A DNA stretch of 64,000 bases from Thiobacillus sp. (GCA_018263115.1 JADFDC010000004.1:50407-114406), one strand, 5' to 3'; shown: positions 51,877-61,483, counted from the stretch's first letter. The notes: generated by a model from the letters alone, not told the origin. Numbers and translations: made by a program.

Positions 51877-52593
51877 ATGCACCCATCAGAACCGCCCTTT
51901 CTTCGCGTACAGTTTTACCTGACCTCTCCGTATCCATGCAGCTATCTGGAAGGACTGGAAGCGCGTTCGCAGGTGGCCACGCCTGCCCATCTGATCGGAC
52001 CGGCGGTTTATAGCCGGCTGATTCAGGCAGGATTCCGTCGTAGCGGTCATTACACGTACCGGCCGCATTGCACGGGCTGCAACCGTTGCGTGCCGGTCAG
52101 AGTCAGGGTGGATGCGTTCAAGCCGAACCGGTCGCAGCGCCGGTGTCAGCAGCAAAATCAGACCTTGTCTGTTTCAAGCCAGGCCCTCGAATTCAAGGCG
52201 GAACACTTTGAGCTTTACCGGCGCTACCAGCGCATGCGTCATGCCGGCGGCGGAATGGATCAGGATGACAGCGAGCAATACTCGCAATTCCTGTTATCCA
52301 GTCAGATCAACAGCGTGTTGCTGGAATTCCGGGATAACGGAAAACTGGTCATGGTCAGCCTGGCCGATCAGGTGCAGGATGGTTTGTCCGCGGTTTACAC
52401 TTTTTTCGAACCCGATGAGGATAAGAAGGGGCTGGGCACGTATGCCGTGCTTTGGCAGATTGAATACGCCCGCAGGCTGGGGCTGCCTTATGTTTATCTG
52501 GGTTACTGGATCGCAGAATCGCGCAAAATGTCTTACAAGTCTAATTTCCGTCCACTGGAAGGCTTGCGCAACAATGAATGGGTAGAACTTTGA
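51877..52593 (+). CDS. bpt: Aspartate/glutamate leucyltransferase (arginyltransferase-like)
   Basis: Bpt transfers Leu to proteins with N-terminal Asp or Glu, the bacterial branch of the N-degron pathway. The 238-aa protein has the N-terminal [14 protein letters not shown] and the Cys-rich [29 protein letters not shown] characteristic of the ATE fold. Its C-terminus keeps [44 protein letters not shown]. The aat-bpt pair is common in proteobacteria. The next gene begins 16 bases before its stop. Confidence 0.95.
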   Translation: MHPSEPPFLRVQFYLTSPYPCSYLEGLEARSQVATPAHLIGPAVYSRLIQAGFRRSGHYTYRPHCTGCNRCVPVRVRVDAFKPNRSQRRCQQQNQTLSVSSQALEFKAEHFELYRRYQRMRHAGGGMDQDDSEQYSQFLLSSQINSVLLEFRDNGKLVMVSLADQVQDGLSAVYTFFEPDEDKKGLGTYAVLWQIEYARRLGLPYVYLGYWIAESRKMSYKSNFRPLEGLRNNEWVEL

Positions 52594-53468
52594 AATTGGC
52601 CGGCCATAATTTATTGCCAAGCCTGATGGCAATGATGTTGTTATCAAGCCTGCTGGCGGGTTGCGTTTCCGTGCTGAACGATCCTCGCATGCTGTTTGTC
52701 AGCGACCCCCGTGCCCTCCAACCCATGGAAGGGTTCAGCCAATTACCACAGGATTCGAGGGTGTGGTTTGAACCCGGTGCGGAAGCCTATGCCAATCGCG
52801 TGTCCGAATTGCTTGATAAAACCATGAACAAGGTTGAGTCGGCACACTATCTGGCATTTGCCGAGCAAGTACAGATTTATGTATGCGGTACGGAAGCTTG
52901 TTTCAAGCGTTATGTGTTGACGCCCAAACTTTCCGCTGCGGTGGTGCCTGACAATCGGTTGATTTTGTCACCCAATCTGAATGAGCGCGAAAGCTGGCGT
53001 CTGAAACCCTTGATGCTGCATGAACTGGCGCATCTGCATCTGGGCCAGCGCGTGGGGCATTACCATTCAAACATCCCGGTATGGTTTCATGAAGGATGGG
53101 CCTCGTTGACGGCCGAGGGAGGCGGCGCCGAGTTTGCAACCGATGAGCAAGCCTACGAAGCGGCGCAAAGCGGCAAGCTGATTGACCTGAGCAAACGAGA
53201 TGCGCCGGGAATGCGCCATAAGGCCAGCGCGTTTGATTTGAATATCCACATATTTTACCGACAGGCCATGTTGCTGGTGAAATCCCTTAAACAGCAGGAT
53301 CCCGGCCGATTCAAGAGGTTGGCGCTTGCGCTGCAAAACAACCAGGATTTTGAAATTGCTTTCTGGGATATCTATGGAGCCGGTCCGCAAACCATACTTG
53401 CCGATGCACTGGTTCCCGAAAGCGGCGATAATAAAGCCGCAGCTCCCGCCTCGAACAATCAGCCATGA
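52578..53468 (+). CDS. Predicted lipoprotein zinc metallopeptidase (peptidase MA-like)
   Basis: The 296-residue protein has a lipoprotein signal peptide with lipobox LAGC (Cys29). It has a gluzincin-type zinc site: HELAH (148-152) and, 20 residues on, the acidic third ligand in HEGWAS (Glu172). Cys103 and Cys108 (YVCGTEACF) may form a disulfide. The C-terminus is Ala/Asn/Pro-rich. It is expected to sit on a periplasmic membrane face; the substrate is unknown. It overlaps bpt by 16 bases and its stop overlaps the thyA start (ATGA). A TTG at 52590 is an alternative start. The peptidase MA family call rests on the HExxH and spacing, not on a database search. Confidence 0.75.
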   Translation: MGRTLKLAGHNLLPSLMAMMLLSSLLAGCVSVLNDPRMLFVSDPRALQPMEGFSQLPQDSRVWFEPGAEAYANRVSELLDKTMNKVESAHYLAFAEQVQIYVCGTEACFKRYVLTPKLSAAVVPDNRLILSPNLNERESWRLKPLMLHELAHLHLGQRVGHYHSNIPVWFHEGWASLTAEGGGAEFATDEQAYEAAQSGKLIDLSKRDAPGMRHKASAFDLNIHIFYRQAMLLVKSLKQQDPGRFKRLALALQNNQDFEIAFWDIYGAGPQTILADALVPESGDNKAAAPASNNQP

Positions 53469-54259
53469 AAACCTATCTTGACCTTCTGCGCCATGTACGC
53501 GACACCGGTGTGCGAAAGTCGGACCGCACCGGTACCGGCACCGTGTCTGTTTTCGGTTACCAGATGCGGTTTAATCTGGAAGAGGGTTTTCCACTTGTCA
53601 CCACCAAGAAATGCCACCTGCGATCCATCATCCACGAACTGCTTTGGTTTTTGAAGGGCGAGACCAATATTCGCTATCTGAAGGAAAACGGCGTCAGCAT
53701 CTGGGATGAATGGGCCAATGAGCAGGGGGAACTGGGACCGGTTTATGGCTATCAGTGGCGTTCATGGCCGACGCCGGATGGCCGTCATATCGATCAGATT
53801 CAGCGTGTGCTGGATGATTTGAAAAACAATCCGGATTCGCGGCGCATTATTGTCTCGGCCTGGAACGTTGCTGATCTCGACAAGATGGCGCTGGCGCCCT
53901 GCCATGCATTCTTCCAGTTTTATGTCGCCGATGGCAGACTTTCCTGCCAGCTTTATCAACGCAGTGCCGACCTGTTTCTGGGGGTGCCGTTTAACATTGC
54001 GAGCTATGCAGTGCTAACCATGATGATGGCGCAAGTGACGGGGTTGAAGCCCGGCGACTTCGTGCACACTTTGGGTGACGCACACATTTACCTCAATCAT
54101 TTCGATCAGGTGAATGAGCAGCTTGCGCGTGCGCCTCGTCCATTACCTTTGATGAAGCTCAATCCTGAAGTGAACGATCTGTTTGCATTCAAGTTTGAAG
54201 ATTTCACGCTGGTAGGGTATGACCCACACCCTGCGATCAAGGCGCCTGTGGCGGTGTGA
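53465..54259 (+). CDS. thyA: Thymidylate synthase
   Basis: ThyA methylates dUMP to dTMP with methylenetetrahydrofolate. The 264-residue E. coli-type protein shows [52 protein letters not shown], the catalytic Cys in [33 protein letters not shown] and [13 protein letters not shown]. The start ATG 53465 overlaps the preceding stop. folA follows ten bases later, the usual pairing, since ThyA makes the dihydrofolate that FolA recycles. Confidence 0.97.
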   Translation: MKTYLDLLRHVRDTGVRKSDRTGTGTVSVFGYQMRFNLEEGFPLVTTKKCHLRSIIHELLWFLKGETNIRYLKENGVSIWDEWANEQGELGPVYGYQWRSWPTPDGRHIDQIQRVLDDLKNNPDSRRIIVSAWNVADLDKMALAPCHAFFQFYVADGRLSCQLYQRSADLFLGVPFNIASYAVLTMMMAQVTGLKPGDFVHTLGDAHIYLNHFDQVNEQLARAPRPLPLMKLNPEVNDLFAFKFEDFTLVGYDPHPAIKAPVAV

Positions 54260-54281
54260 GGGGTGAGGCGTGAGGCGTGAG
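54256..54281 (+). repeat. 7-base tandem repeat across the thyA-folA junction
   Basis: GTGAG occurs at 54256, 54263, 54270 and 54277, exactly seven bases apart; the two middle units read GTGAGGC. The third copy is the folA GTG start, and the GAGG of the upstream copy can serve as its ribosome-binding site. The first copy contains the thyA stop. Confidence 0.75.
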
Positions 54282-54779
54282 GCGGGAAGACCTAGAATCT
54301 CCATCATTTCGGCGCTGGCGAGAAACCGCGTTATCGGCATCAACAACACCTTGCCGTGGCGATTGCCGGAAGATCTCAAGTACTTCAAGTCACTAACAAT
54401 TGGGCATCACATCCTGATGGGGCGCAAGACCTATGAATCAATTGGCAAGCCCTTGCTGGGTCGTACAACCGTGATCATCACGCGGGGTAATTATCCCGCG
54501 CCCGAGGGCGTGAAAATCGCACACTCTCTAAATGAGGCCGTGGAGGTTTGCGGGGATGACGAAGAAATCTTTTTTGTCGGTGGTGCCGAGTTGTACGTTC
54601 AGGCACTGCCACTGGCGGACAGACTTTATTTGACAGAGATTCAGGTAGAAGTTGAAGGTGATGCCTGGTTTCCTGCATTCGACAGAAACCAGTGGCGTGA
54701 GGTAAGCCGCGATCATCGACATGAAGAATTGAACGGCATGGAATATCACTTTGTCGTGTACGACCGAATCAATACATAG
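54270..54779 (+). CDS. folA: Dihydrofolate reductase
   Basis: FolA reduces dihydrofolate to tetrahydrofolate with NADPH. The 169-aa protein shows ISIISALARNRVIGINNTLPWRLPEDLKYFKSLT (substrate pocket with catalytic Asp/Glu position), GHHILMGRKTYESIGKPLLGRTTVIITR and EIFFVGGAELYVQALPLADRLYLTEI. I start at GTG 54270, within the heptamer repeat; residues 1-8 (VRREAGRP) are repeat-derived and not typical of the family. No closer ATG exists before the conserved ISII stretch. Confidence 0.93.
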   Translation: MRREAGRPRISIISALARNRVIGINNTLPWRLPEDLKYFKSLTIGHHILMGRKTYESIGKPLLGRTTVIITRGNYPAPEGVKIAHSLNEAVEVCGDDEEIFFVGGAELYVQALPLADRLYLTEIQVEVEGDAWFPAFDRNQWREVSRDHRHEELNGMEYHFVVYDRINT

Positions 54780-54862
54780 CGCATAAATCTACTGCGCGGC
54801 AGGATGGTTGTGTTGCGTGATTATCGGAATGCTCATTTATGTCCCTTTACATTCCGCTTCCT

Positions 54863-54874
54863 GCGAGCGCTCGC
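54863..54874. repeat. 12-base perfect palindrome downstream of folA
   Basis: GCGAGCGCTCGC is a perfect palindrome in the 165-base folA-fccB gap. It is not followed by a T-run. Its role is unknown. Confidence 0.4.
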
Positions 54875-54892
54875 TACGATTAGCATTATTGG

Positions 54893-54922
54893 AAATAAAA
54901 AAGCGGGGCTTTCGCCCCGCTT
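54893..54922 (-). terminator. Intrinsic terminator of fccAB
   Basis: Read on the minus strand, AAGCGGGGC, loop GAAA, GCCCCGCTT is followed by TTTTATTTCC. The stem is nine bases and perfect, starting 23 bases after the fccB stop. Confidence 0.88.
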
Positions 54923-54944
54923 GATGTATCTGGAAAAGCCCTGA

Positions 54945-56219
54945 TCAGCTCAGTGCTTCAGCCCAGATGTTCTGAGCCCAAGATTCAGCATAGGCCAGAT
55001 TGATTTCATCACCCTGGCCTGTCGCGCCGCCATCCGGTTGCGTGACATAGCCCTTTTCCTTGTCGAAACGGAACACGTTGGCTACATAACCCGCCGTGGT
55101 ATCCGAGGTGGCCGAGTAGCAGGTGTTGGCCACAACTGGAACGGAAATGGGCGGACGTCCTGCCAACATTTCGACGATGGAAGCTGCGGCGATCTTGGCG
55201 TGGTTGGTTGCCATGTGGCCGGATTTGGGCAGGTTGGACAGTACCGAATCGCCAATGATGTGCACGTTGGGCACGGTGGTGGATTCGAAGGAATCGAGCT
55301 TGACCGTACACCACACGCCCGCGCTGTCGTTGCGTGCGCCCGCCATGCCGCATACTTCACCGGCGCGCTGCTTGGGCACCACATTCATGACATCGGCTTT
55401 CACATCGTCAAATTCGGTGGAAACAATCATCTTGTTGCCATCGACGGCGCGAGGCGCATTGTTGGCCCGATACTCGATCATGCCGGGATAGTGTGTATTC
55501 CACGCCCACATGAACAGGCCCTTTTTGGAGGCAATATCAGGGTTGCCATCCAGCAGGATGATCTTGGACTTGGGTTTGGCTTTCTTGAAGTAGCTGGCCA
55601 CCATGCAGGCACGCTCGTAAGGTCCGGGCGGGCAGCGATAAGGGGCGGTGGGTACCGACATCACGAACACGCCGCCATCGGGCATGGCTTCGAGCTGCTT
55701 GCGCAGATGCGCGGTTTGCGGACCGGCTTTCCAGGCGTGAACCACTTTGCCAGCTGCTTCCGCTTCCTTGTAACCGCCAACGGAATCAGTCAACACTTCA
55801 ACGCCAGGGGCCAGCACCAAACGATCATAGCTCAGCGAACTGCCAGACTTGAGCTTGACTTCACGTTTGCCGGTATCGACACCGACCACATAGTCCTTGA
55901 CCATTTTGATGCCATGCTTGGACAGGTTGCCGTAACCATGGGTGATGTCATTCATGGATTTCATGCCTGCCAGCACCCAGTTGGAGATTGGGCAGGACAC
56001 GAAGTTGTCGTTGGGTTCTACGATGGTGACCTCGATATTGGGGCCCCACTTGCGAAGATATTTGGCGCAGGTGGCGCCACCAAAACCAGCACCCACGATG
56101 ACGACCTTGGGGTTGCCCTTCATGGCTGATGCGCCACCCTGTGAGGCACATCCGGTAATCAGGGTAGAGGCTGCACCGGCACCGGAAACTTTCAGAAAAT
56201 CGCGACGATTGATAGTCAT
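54945..56219 (-). CDS. fccB: Sulfide dehydrogenase (flavocytochrome c) flavoprotein subunit
   Basis: FccB is the FAD subunit that oxidises sulfide to sulfur and hands electrons to the cytochrome FccA. The 424-aa protein has a Tat signal (RRDFLK, residues 5-10) and the FAD-binding VVIVGAGFGGATCAKYL (39-55). Redox Cys are in SCPISNW and CYSATSDT, and the C-terminal flavocytochrome c domain includes GYVANVFRFDKEKGYV. The signal region also reads ITGC (Cys24), a lipobox, so the protein may be a Tat-exported lipoprotein. GGGAGAG precedes ATG 56219. fccA lies 17 bases upstream and a strong terminator follows. Confidence 0.93.
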   Translation of the reverse strand: MTINRRDFLKVSGAGAASTLITGCASQGGASAMKGNPKVVIVGAGFGGATCAKYLRKWGPNIEVTIVEPNDNFVSCPISNWVLAGMKSMNDITHGYGNLSKHGIKMVKDYVVGVDTGKREVKLKSGSSLSYDRLVLAPGVEVLTDSVGGYKEAEAAGKVVHAWKAGPQTAHLRKQLEAMPDGGVFVMSVPTAPYRCPPGPYERACMVASYFKKAKPKSKIILLDGNPDIASKKGLFMWAWNTHYPGMIEYRANNAPRAVDGNKMIVSTEFDDVKADVMNVVPKQRAGEVCGMAGARNDSAGVWCTVKLDSFESTTVPNVHIIGDSVLSNLPKSGHMATNHAKIAAASIVEMLAGRPPISVPVVANTCYSATSDTTAGYVANVFRFDKEKGYVTQPDGGATGQGDEINLAYAESWAQNIWAEALS

Positions 56220-56236
56220 TGTTGTCTCTCCCGGAA

Positions 56237-56536
56237 TTATTTCAGGCTGGCGAAATACGCGCCCATGGCTTCAAACTCGGCATCGGTGTAGCCGGCGGCG
56301 TGCTTCTTCATGATGGAGGCGGGACGAGCGCCCGACTTGAAATCCTTCATGGCTTGCACGAAATAGCCCTTTTCCAGGCCTGCCAGGCTGGGGATGGCGC
56401 CGCCGCTCTTGCCATTGGGACCATGACAGGACAGACAGGTGGCGGAAATGGCTTGGGTACGCAGATCGGCTGCATGGGCTGTTCCAAGTGCAGCGAAGGA
56501 CAGACCCGCGATGAGCAGGATTGACTTCTTATGCAT
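56237..56536 (-). CDS. fccA: Flavocytochrome c monohaem cytochrome subunit
   Basis: FccA accepts electrons from FccB in the periplasm. The 99-residue precursor has a signal peptide (SILLIAGLSFAALGTAHA, cut before ADLRTQ), one haem site CLSCH (34-38) and a likely Met ligand in the ARPASIMKKHAAGYTD segment. This is the single-haem form, about half the size of the dihaem FccA of Allochromatium. GGAGGAG precedes ATG 56536. It is co-transcribed with fccB. Confidence 0.9.
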   Translation of the reverse strand: MHKKSILLIAGLSFAALGTAHAADLRTQAISATCLSCHGPNGKSGGAIPSLAGLEKGYFVQAMKDFKSGARPASIMKKHAAGYTDAEFEAMGAYFASLK

Positions 56537-56568
56537 AGACTCCTCCAGAAGAGTGGGTTTTTAAACGA

Positions 56569-56589
56569 TGCCGGGTAATCAGCCCGGCA
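56569..56589 (-). terminator. Hairpin between hemH and fccA, possible terminator
   Basis: TGCCGGG (56569-56575) and CCCGGCA (56583-56589) pair around seven bases. On the minus strand it is followed by TCGTTTAAAAA, a weak T-run, so it may end the hrcA-hemH transcript before fccA starts. Confidence 0.45.
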
Positions 56590-56708
56590 CAGTTGTTTGT
56601 GGAAATGTGGGCTGAAGCCCAGAAGTCCAACAACACTATTCTCATGTAGTAATTTCGAACTGTCCAACAGGAAACGCTTATATATCGCGGGGTTCCGGCC
56701 GGTTGGGG

Positions 56709-57812
56709 TCAGTTTTTCGCGCCCAGTCTGGCTGCCCGTCTGGCGGAGTCTTGAAGTGACTGTCTGGCAAGGGTTTCGTCAAACTCTTTGTCTGTCCATC
56801 CGTAAAGATTGGAAAGCGTGATGTTTCCGAGTGCCTCAATCCAGTCCGGGTGCTCGTTCAAGGCAGGGATGTAATGGAAGGACTTACCGCCCGCATGCAG
56901 AAATGTCTCTTTGCCTTCCTGTGCAATTTCCTCAAGTGTTTCCACGCAGTCCGCAACAAAACCCGGACACACGGCATCTACCCGGTTTACGCCTTCGCGT
57001 CCTAGTGCCTCAAGCGTTTTGTCGGTATAAGGTTGCAGCCACTCCGCCTTGCCAAAGCGTGACTGGAAAGTTACGCGGTACTGATCAGCGCGCAGGCCGA
57101 GCGCTTCAGCAAGCAGGCGGCCGGTCTTCTGGCATTCGCAGTGATAGGGGTCGCCTTTTTCCAGCGTGTAACGCGGCAAGCCATGAAAGCTCATCAACAA
57201 CACATCGGGCCTGTTATTTTTCTGCCAGTAATCGCGGATATTGTGCGCCATGGCCCGGATATAGCCGGGATCGTCATGGTAATGCTTCATGGTGCGCAAG
57301 GCCGGTGCATTGCGCATGCGAGCAAGATGCGAAAATGCCGCGTCATTGGCCGTTGCGGTCGTGGAAGCGGCATATTGCGGGTACATCGGCAACAGCAGGA
57401 TGCGGTCACAACCTGCTGATTTGAGCAAATCGATGCCGCTGGCAATTGAGGGGTTGCCATATCGCATGGCGTATTCAACCTGGAAAGGTGATTTGATGCG
57501 CTCTCCCAGCCAGCCTTTCAGAAGCTTGGCCTGTCGCTCGGTATGCACTTTTAGAGGCGAACCTTCCGGCATCCAGATGCTGGCGTACTTGGCCGCAGAT
57601 TTTTTCGGGCGCGTATTGAGTACGATGCCATTCAGGATCAGCCACCAGATTGGTCGTGGAATTTCAACCACGCGCGGATCGGAAAGAAATTCCTTGAGAT
57701 AGCGCCTCAAGGCAGGCGCAGTAGGCGCTTCGGGCGTGCCGAGATTGACAAGCAATATTCCGGTTTTGGCGGGGGTTCCATGCTGGAACGGCGGTTCGGT
57801 CAGGTAAGTCAT
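56709..57812 (-). CDS. hemH: Ferrochelatase
   Basis: HemH inserts Fe(II) into protoporphyrin IX, the last step of haem synthesis, needed here for the many cytochromes. From ATG 57812 it has 367 residues; a TTG one codon upstream is also possible. The protein shows [84 protein letters not shown] (His ligand), [17 protein letters not shown] and [16 protein letters not shown]. The ATG overlaps the hrcA stop by one base (TGATG). Confidence 0.96.
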   Translation of the reverse strand: MTYLTEPPFQHGTPAKTGILLVNLGTPEAPTAPALRRYLKEFLSDPRVVEIPRPIWWLILNGIVLNTRPKKSAAKYASIWMPEGSPLKVHTERQAKLLKGWLGERIKSPFQVEYAMRYGNPSIASGIDLLKSAGCDRILLLPMYPQYAASTTATANDAAFSHLARMRNAPALRTMKHYHDDPGYIRAMAHNIRDYWQKNNRPDVLLMSFHGLPRYTLEKGDPYHCECQKTGRLLAEALGLRADQYRVTFQSRFGKAEWLQPYTDKTLEALGREGVNRVDAVCPGFVADCVETLEEIAQEGKETFLHAGGKSFHYIPALNEHPDWIEALGNITLSNLYGWTDKEFDETLARQSLQDSARRAARLGAKN

Positions 57813-58828
57813 CAATGATAGGAAAGCGCGTTGGAGAGCAGCCTTGCGGTAATGTCGACAATGGGGATCACACGCTCATAAGCCATGCGGGTTGGACCGA
57901 CCACGCCCAGCGTGCCGACGACCTGCCCATCGACCTCATACGGAGCGGTCACCAGACTGCATTCATCCAGCGGCAGCGTTTCCGACTCGCCACCGATGAA
58001 AATCTGAACGCCTTGCGCGTTGCGTGACTGTTCCAGCAAGGCCAGAAGCGATGTTTTCTGCTCGAACGCATCGAACAGCCGACGCAGATTCTGCATGTTG
58101 GCGGAAAGGTCTTCCACATTAAGCAGATTGCGGCTGCCGGAAACCACCACGGTTTCGCGCTGGCCTTCCAGCGCTTCCGAACCGGCATTGACTGCGGCAG
58201 TCATCAGGGCCTGCATGTCGTCGCGCATCCTGCCCAGTTCGTCCTTGAGTGCCATGCGTACCTGGTCGAAGGAGCGTCCGGCAAAATGGCGGTTGAAGTA
58301 ATTGGCCGATTCAGCGAGCTGGGATTGGCTGTAGGGCTTGTCCGTGAGCAGTACCCGGTTTTCGACCTCACCTTCCAGGGTGACGATAATCAGCAGCACG
58401 CGCTTTTCCGAAAGGTTGATGAATTCAACCTGGCGAAAAACCGGATTGCGCCTGGGTGTCATGACCAGTCCGGCGAAATGGGTAAGATCGGAAAGCAGTG
58501 TCGAAGCGGCAGAGAGCAATTTGTGAGGATCGTCCGGCGCCAGTTGCTTTTCGAGCTGGCCCAGCGCGGACTGGTCGATCGGACGGACCGTCAATAGCGT
58601 GTCGACAAAAAAACGGTAACCGCGTGGCGTTGGCACGCGGCCGGATGAAGTGTGCGGGCTGGCGACAAACCCCATTTCTTCCAGATCCGACATGATATTG
58701 CGAATGCTGGCAGGCGACAGATCCAGCCCGGAGTGTCGTGATAACGTGCGCGAACCAACCGGTTCGCCTTCAGCGATATAACGTTCAACCAGTATTTTTA
58801 GTAGAGTTCGTGCGCGGTCGGTCAGCAT
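57812..58828 (-). CDS. hrcA: Heat-inducible transcription repressor HrcA
   Basis: HrcA represses groE and dnaK operons by binding the CIRCE element. The 338-aa protein has the N-terminal winged helix ([54 protein letters not shown]) followed by [23 protein letters not shown] and the GAF-like dimerisation domain. I see no CIRCE-like inverted repeat in the 54 bases upstream. It diverges from nadK and overlaps hemH. Confidence 0.96.
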   Translation of the reverse strand: MLTDRARTLLKILVERYIAEGEPVGSRTLSRHSGLDLSPASIRNIMSDLEEMGFVASPHTSSGRVPTPRGYRFFVDTLLTVRPIDQSALGQLEKQLAPDDPHKLLSAASTLLSDLTHFAGLVMTPRRNPVFRQVEFINLSEKRVLLIIVTLEGEVENRVLLTDKPYSQSQLAESANYFNRHFAGRSFDQVRMALKDELGRMRDDMQALMTAAVNAGSEALEGQRETVVVSGSRNLLNVEDLSANMQNLRRLFDAFEQKTSLLALLEQSRNAQGVQIFIGGESETLPLDECSLVTAPYEVDGQVVGTLGVVGPTRMAYERVIPIVDITARLLSNALSYH

Positions 58829-58869
58829 GGGTTCAGTAATTTCCAGCGTTCATTTTAACGTCTTGTTCG

Positions 58870-58875
58870 TATAAT
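58870..58875 (+). promoter_or_regulatory. Consensus -10 element at the nadK start
   Basis: TATAAT at 58870-58875 is a perfect -10 hexamer, but the -35 region is weak (GTTCAT near 58848). A transcript from it would begin at about 58882, right at ATG 58883, so nadK may be made from a leaderless or nearly leaderless mRNA. Confidence 0.45.
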
Positions 58876-58882
58876 GGGGCCT

Positions 58883-59755
58883 ATGCCTAAACCTTTCCAT
58901 ACCGTTGCCCTGGTGGGTAAATGTGATAGTACTGCCATCGGCGGACCCGTTCAGCATCTTGCCGGCTTCCTTGCACAACAGGGATACCAGGTGGTGCTGG
59001 CCAGCCAGACAGCGGAAAGACTGAATATAGCGGGTTATCAGCGAGCTAATCTTTCCGAGCTGGCTCAAACCGTTGATGTGGTGGTGGTGCTTGGGGGCGA
59101 TGGCACCATGCTTTCCATTGCCAGAGCTTTGGCGCCTTATCCTGTTCCATTGATAGGCGTGAACCAGGGCAGGCTGGGTTTCCTCACCGACATCACGATT
59201 GAAAACATGGAGAGCGAGCTTTCGCGCATGCTGGCGGGCGAATATGACGCCGAGGAGCGCATCGTGCTCTCCGCCCGGGTGGAGCGCGACGGAAAAGTCG
59301 TGACAGAGGCTTCGGCTTTCAATGACGTGGTGGTCAGCAAGGCGGGCACGGGCAGGCTGATCGAGTTTGAGGTCATTATCGATAACGAGTTCGTCTATAC
59401 CCAGCGATCAGACGGCCTTATTGTGGCAACACCCACAGGTTCCACGGCCTATGCGCTGTCGGCTGGCGGGCCGATACTCTTTCCCACGCTGGAAGCCATC
59501 GCGCTGGTCCCGATCTGCCCGCACACCCTGTCCGCCCGGCCAATCGCTGTCAGCAGCCAGTCGCATGTGGACATCATTCTTCATCACGCGGATGACGCAC
59601 GTGTGCATTTCGATGGCCAGCGCAATTTCGATTTGCAGCCAGACGACCGGGTTCGCATTTATCGCGTACCTTTCAATGTGACCCTGCTGCATCCCAAGCA
59701 CTACAGTTACTACGATACCCTGCGGCAGAAACTGCATTGGGGAAAACAGCTGTAA
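58883..59755 (+). CDS. nadK: NAD kinase
   Basis: NadK phosphorylates NAD to NADP. From ATG 58883 the protein has 290 residues (MPKPFHTVALVGK). ATG 58874 is in frame but overlaps a perfect -10 hexamer and adds three unconserved residues. Motifs: VVVLGGDGTMLSIARAL (catalytic Asp), GVNQGRLGFLTDI, FNDVVVSKAGTGRLIEFEV, DGLIVATPTGSTAYALSAGGPILFP and PICPHTLSARPI. recN follows 32 bases later on the same strand. Confidence 0.95.
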   Translation: MPKPFHTVALVGKCDSTAIGGPVQHLAGFLAQQGYQVVLASQTAERLNIAGYQRANLSELAQTVDVVVVLGGDGTMLSIARALAPYPVPLIGVNQGRLGFLTDITIENMESELSRMLAGEYDAEERIVLSARVERDGKVVTEASAFNDVVVSKAGTGRLIEFEVIIDNEFVYTQRSDGLIVATPTGSTAYALSAGGPILFPTLEAIALVPICPHTLSARPIAVSSQSHVDIILHHADDARVHFDGQRNFDLQPDDRVRIYRVPFNVTLLHPKHYSYYDTLRQKLHWGKQL

Positions 59756-59787
59756 TTCCATCGCGACTTGAATTTACTTTTAAGTTA

Positions 59788-61482
59788 ATGCTGCGCCATC
59801 TTTCGATCCGGGATTTCATTCTGGTTGATACCCTGGAAATTGATTTTCATCCCGGCATGACCGTGCTGACTGGTGAGACAGGAGCAGGAAAATCCATACT
59901 GGTCGATGCATTGTCGCTGGTGTTGGGCGACAGGGCTGAATCAGGCGTGGTGCGTCCGGGTACCAGGAAGGCAGAAATCAGCGCTGAATTTGATGTCGAT
60001 CAAATGCCTTGGGTGAAGGACTGGCTGGAGGGAAACGGACTCGAAGCCGATCAGGACCAATGTCTCATGCGCAGAACAGTGGAAGCAGAAGGACGCAGCC
60101 GGGCATTTATTAATGGCTCGACGGTCACGCTGACGCAGCTTCGAGAACTGGGCGAACAGCTGGTCGATATCCACGGTCAGCATGTGCATCATGCGCTTCT
60201 CAGGCCGAACGTCCAGCGCGAGTTGCTCGATGAATATGCCGGTGCCCGGCGTGAATCGCAGGAAACAGCGGCAGCCTGGCGCGGATGGCAGGCCGCCAAC
60301 AAGCGTCTTCAATCAGCACTGGAAGAGACAGGCGCCAGATTGCTGGAAAAGGAAGGTCTGGAAGCCGCGATAGCCGAGGTGAGTCCGCTGCTCGATGACT
60401 TGCGAAGCTGGGCGGAGTTGCAGGTGGATCACCAGCGGCAAGCGCATATGTCCGGCCTGATGGAGTCTTCCGCTCAACTGCTGACTGGCATGGACGATGA
60501 GGAAACGGGTGTTCTGCATCGCCTGAATCAGTTGCGTACACTGTTGCGGGAAATGCTTGAAAAGGACAACAGCCTGTCGGATGAACAGGCGTTGTTCGAT
60601 GCAGCAATCAACAGCCTGGAAGAAGCGCGGCACGGCTTGAGCCGACACGCCGACCGTTTGAGCCTTGATCCCGAAAAGCTGGCGGACCTGGATCGCAGAA
60701 TGGCTGAAGTGCTGCGTGTTTCCCGCAAGCACCGTTTGCCCCCCGCGGAATTGCCCGGGCAGCATGCGGACTGGCTGGCCAGACTGGCAACGTTGGACGC
60801 GGAGCAGAATATTGACCAGCTGGAAGCGGAAGCGCAGGAGACACAAAGGGCTTATTTTGACAGTGCCCGAAAACTCTCAGCCTTGCGAAGCAAGGCGGGG
60901 GCCGCGCTTGAGGATGCTGTAACGCAAACCATGTCGGAACTTGCATTAAGCGATGGCCGCTTCGCGGTGAAACTGGCGCCGTGCGAGCCGCAAGCATATG
61001 GACTGGAAGATGTTGCTTTTCAGGTCAGCAGCCACGCCAGTTTTGCGCTGGGTCCGCTGGACAAGATTGCATCCGGCGGTGAGCTTTCCCGAATTAGTCT
61101 TGCCATTCAAACTGCGTTGTCAGGTCAGGCAGGGGTGTCGACCATGATCTTCGATGAAGTGGACGTCGGCATTGGCGGAGGGGTGGCGGAAGCCGTGGGA
61201 CGAAGGCTGTCGCAACTGGCTTCAAGCAGGCAAGTGCTGGTTGTGACTCACCTGCCACAAGTGGCGGCATTTGGCCGCCAGCATTTGCGTGTCAGCAAGC
61301 TGGCGGGCAAGGATAAAGTCATCAGTCAGGTTGAAACGCTTGATCAGGAGGGAAGCGTACTGGAAATTGCACGCATGCTGGGCGGCCAGGCAATTACGGA
61401 AACAACATTGAAACACGCGCGCGAGATGCGGGAATCCGCTGGAGCCAATAAAGCCGGCAAGGGCCGGAAGCGATCAGCCTGA
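59788..61482 (+). CDS. recN: DNA repair protein RecN
   Basis: RecN is an SMC-like ATPase that acts at double-strand breaks. The family start MLRHLSIRDFILVDTLEIDF fits ATG 59788, giving 564 residues. The Walker A loop is GETGAGKSILVDAL, followed by the paired coiled coils in the middle (about 150-350) and the C-terminal signature LDKIASGGELSRISLAIQT and Walker B MIFDEVDVGIGGGVAEAVGRRL. I see no LexA box upstream. It ends one base before the fur stop on the other strand. Confidence 0.96.
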   Translation: MLRHLSIRDFILVDTLEIDFHPGMTVLTGETGAGKSILVDALSLVLGDRAESGVVRPGTRKAEISAEFDVDQMPWVKDWLEGNGLEADQDQCLMRRTVEAEGRSRAFINGSTVTLTQLRELGEQLVDIHGQHVHHALLRPNVQRELLDEYAGARRESQETAAAWRGWQAANKRLQSALEETGARLLEKEGLEAAIAEVSPLLDDLRSWAELQVDHQRQAHMSGLMESSAQLLTGMDDEETGVLHRLNQLRTLLREMLEKDNSLSDEQALFDAAINSLEEARHGLSRHADRLSLDPEKLADLDRRMAEVLRVSRKHRLPPAELPGQHADWLARLATLDAEQNIDQLEAEAQETQRAYFDSARKLSALRSKAGAALEDAVTQTMSELALSDGRFAVKLAPCEPQAYGLEDVAFQVSSHASFALGPLDKIASGGELSRISLAIQTALSGQAGVSTMIFDEVDVGIGGGVAEAVGRRLSQLASSRQVLVVTHLPQVAAFGRQHLRVSKLAGKDKVISQVETLDQEGSVLEIARMLGGQAITETTLKHAREMRESAGANKAGKGRKRSA

Positions 61483-61483
61483 G

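Noticed and set aside
55038..56129. A 363-codon plus-strand frame opposite fccB
   Set aside because: It is His/Gly-rich with no family match and lies wholly within fccB, which is certain.
58829..58882. CIRCE operator before hrcA
   Set aside because: No TTAGCACTC-n9-GAGTGCTAA-like pair is present in the hrcA-nadK gap.
59700..59787. LexA box before recN
   Set aside because: No CTG-n10-CAG-type operator is seen upstream of the recN start, although recN is SOS-controlled in many bacteria.
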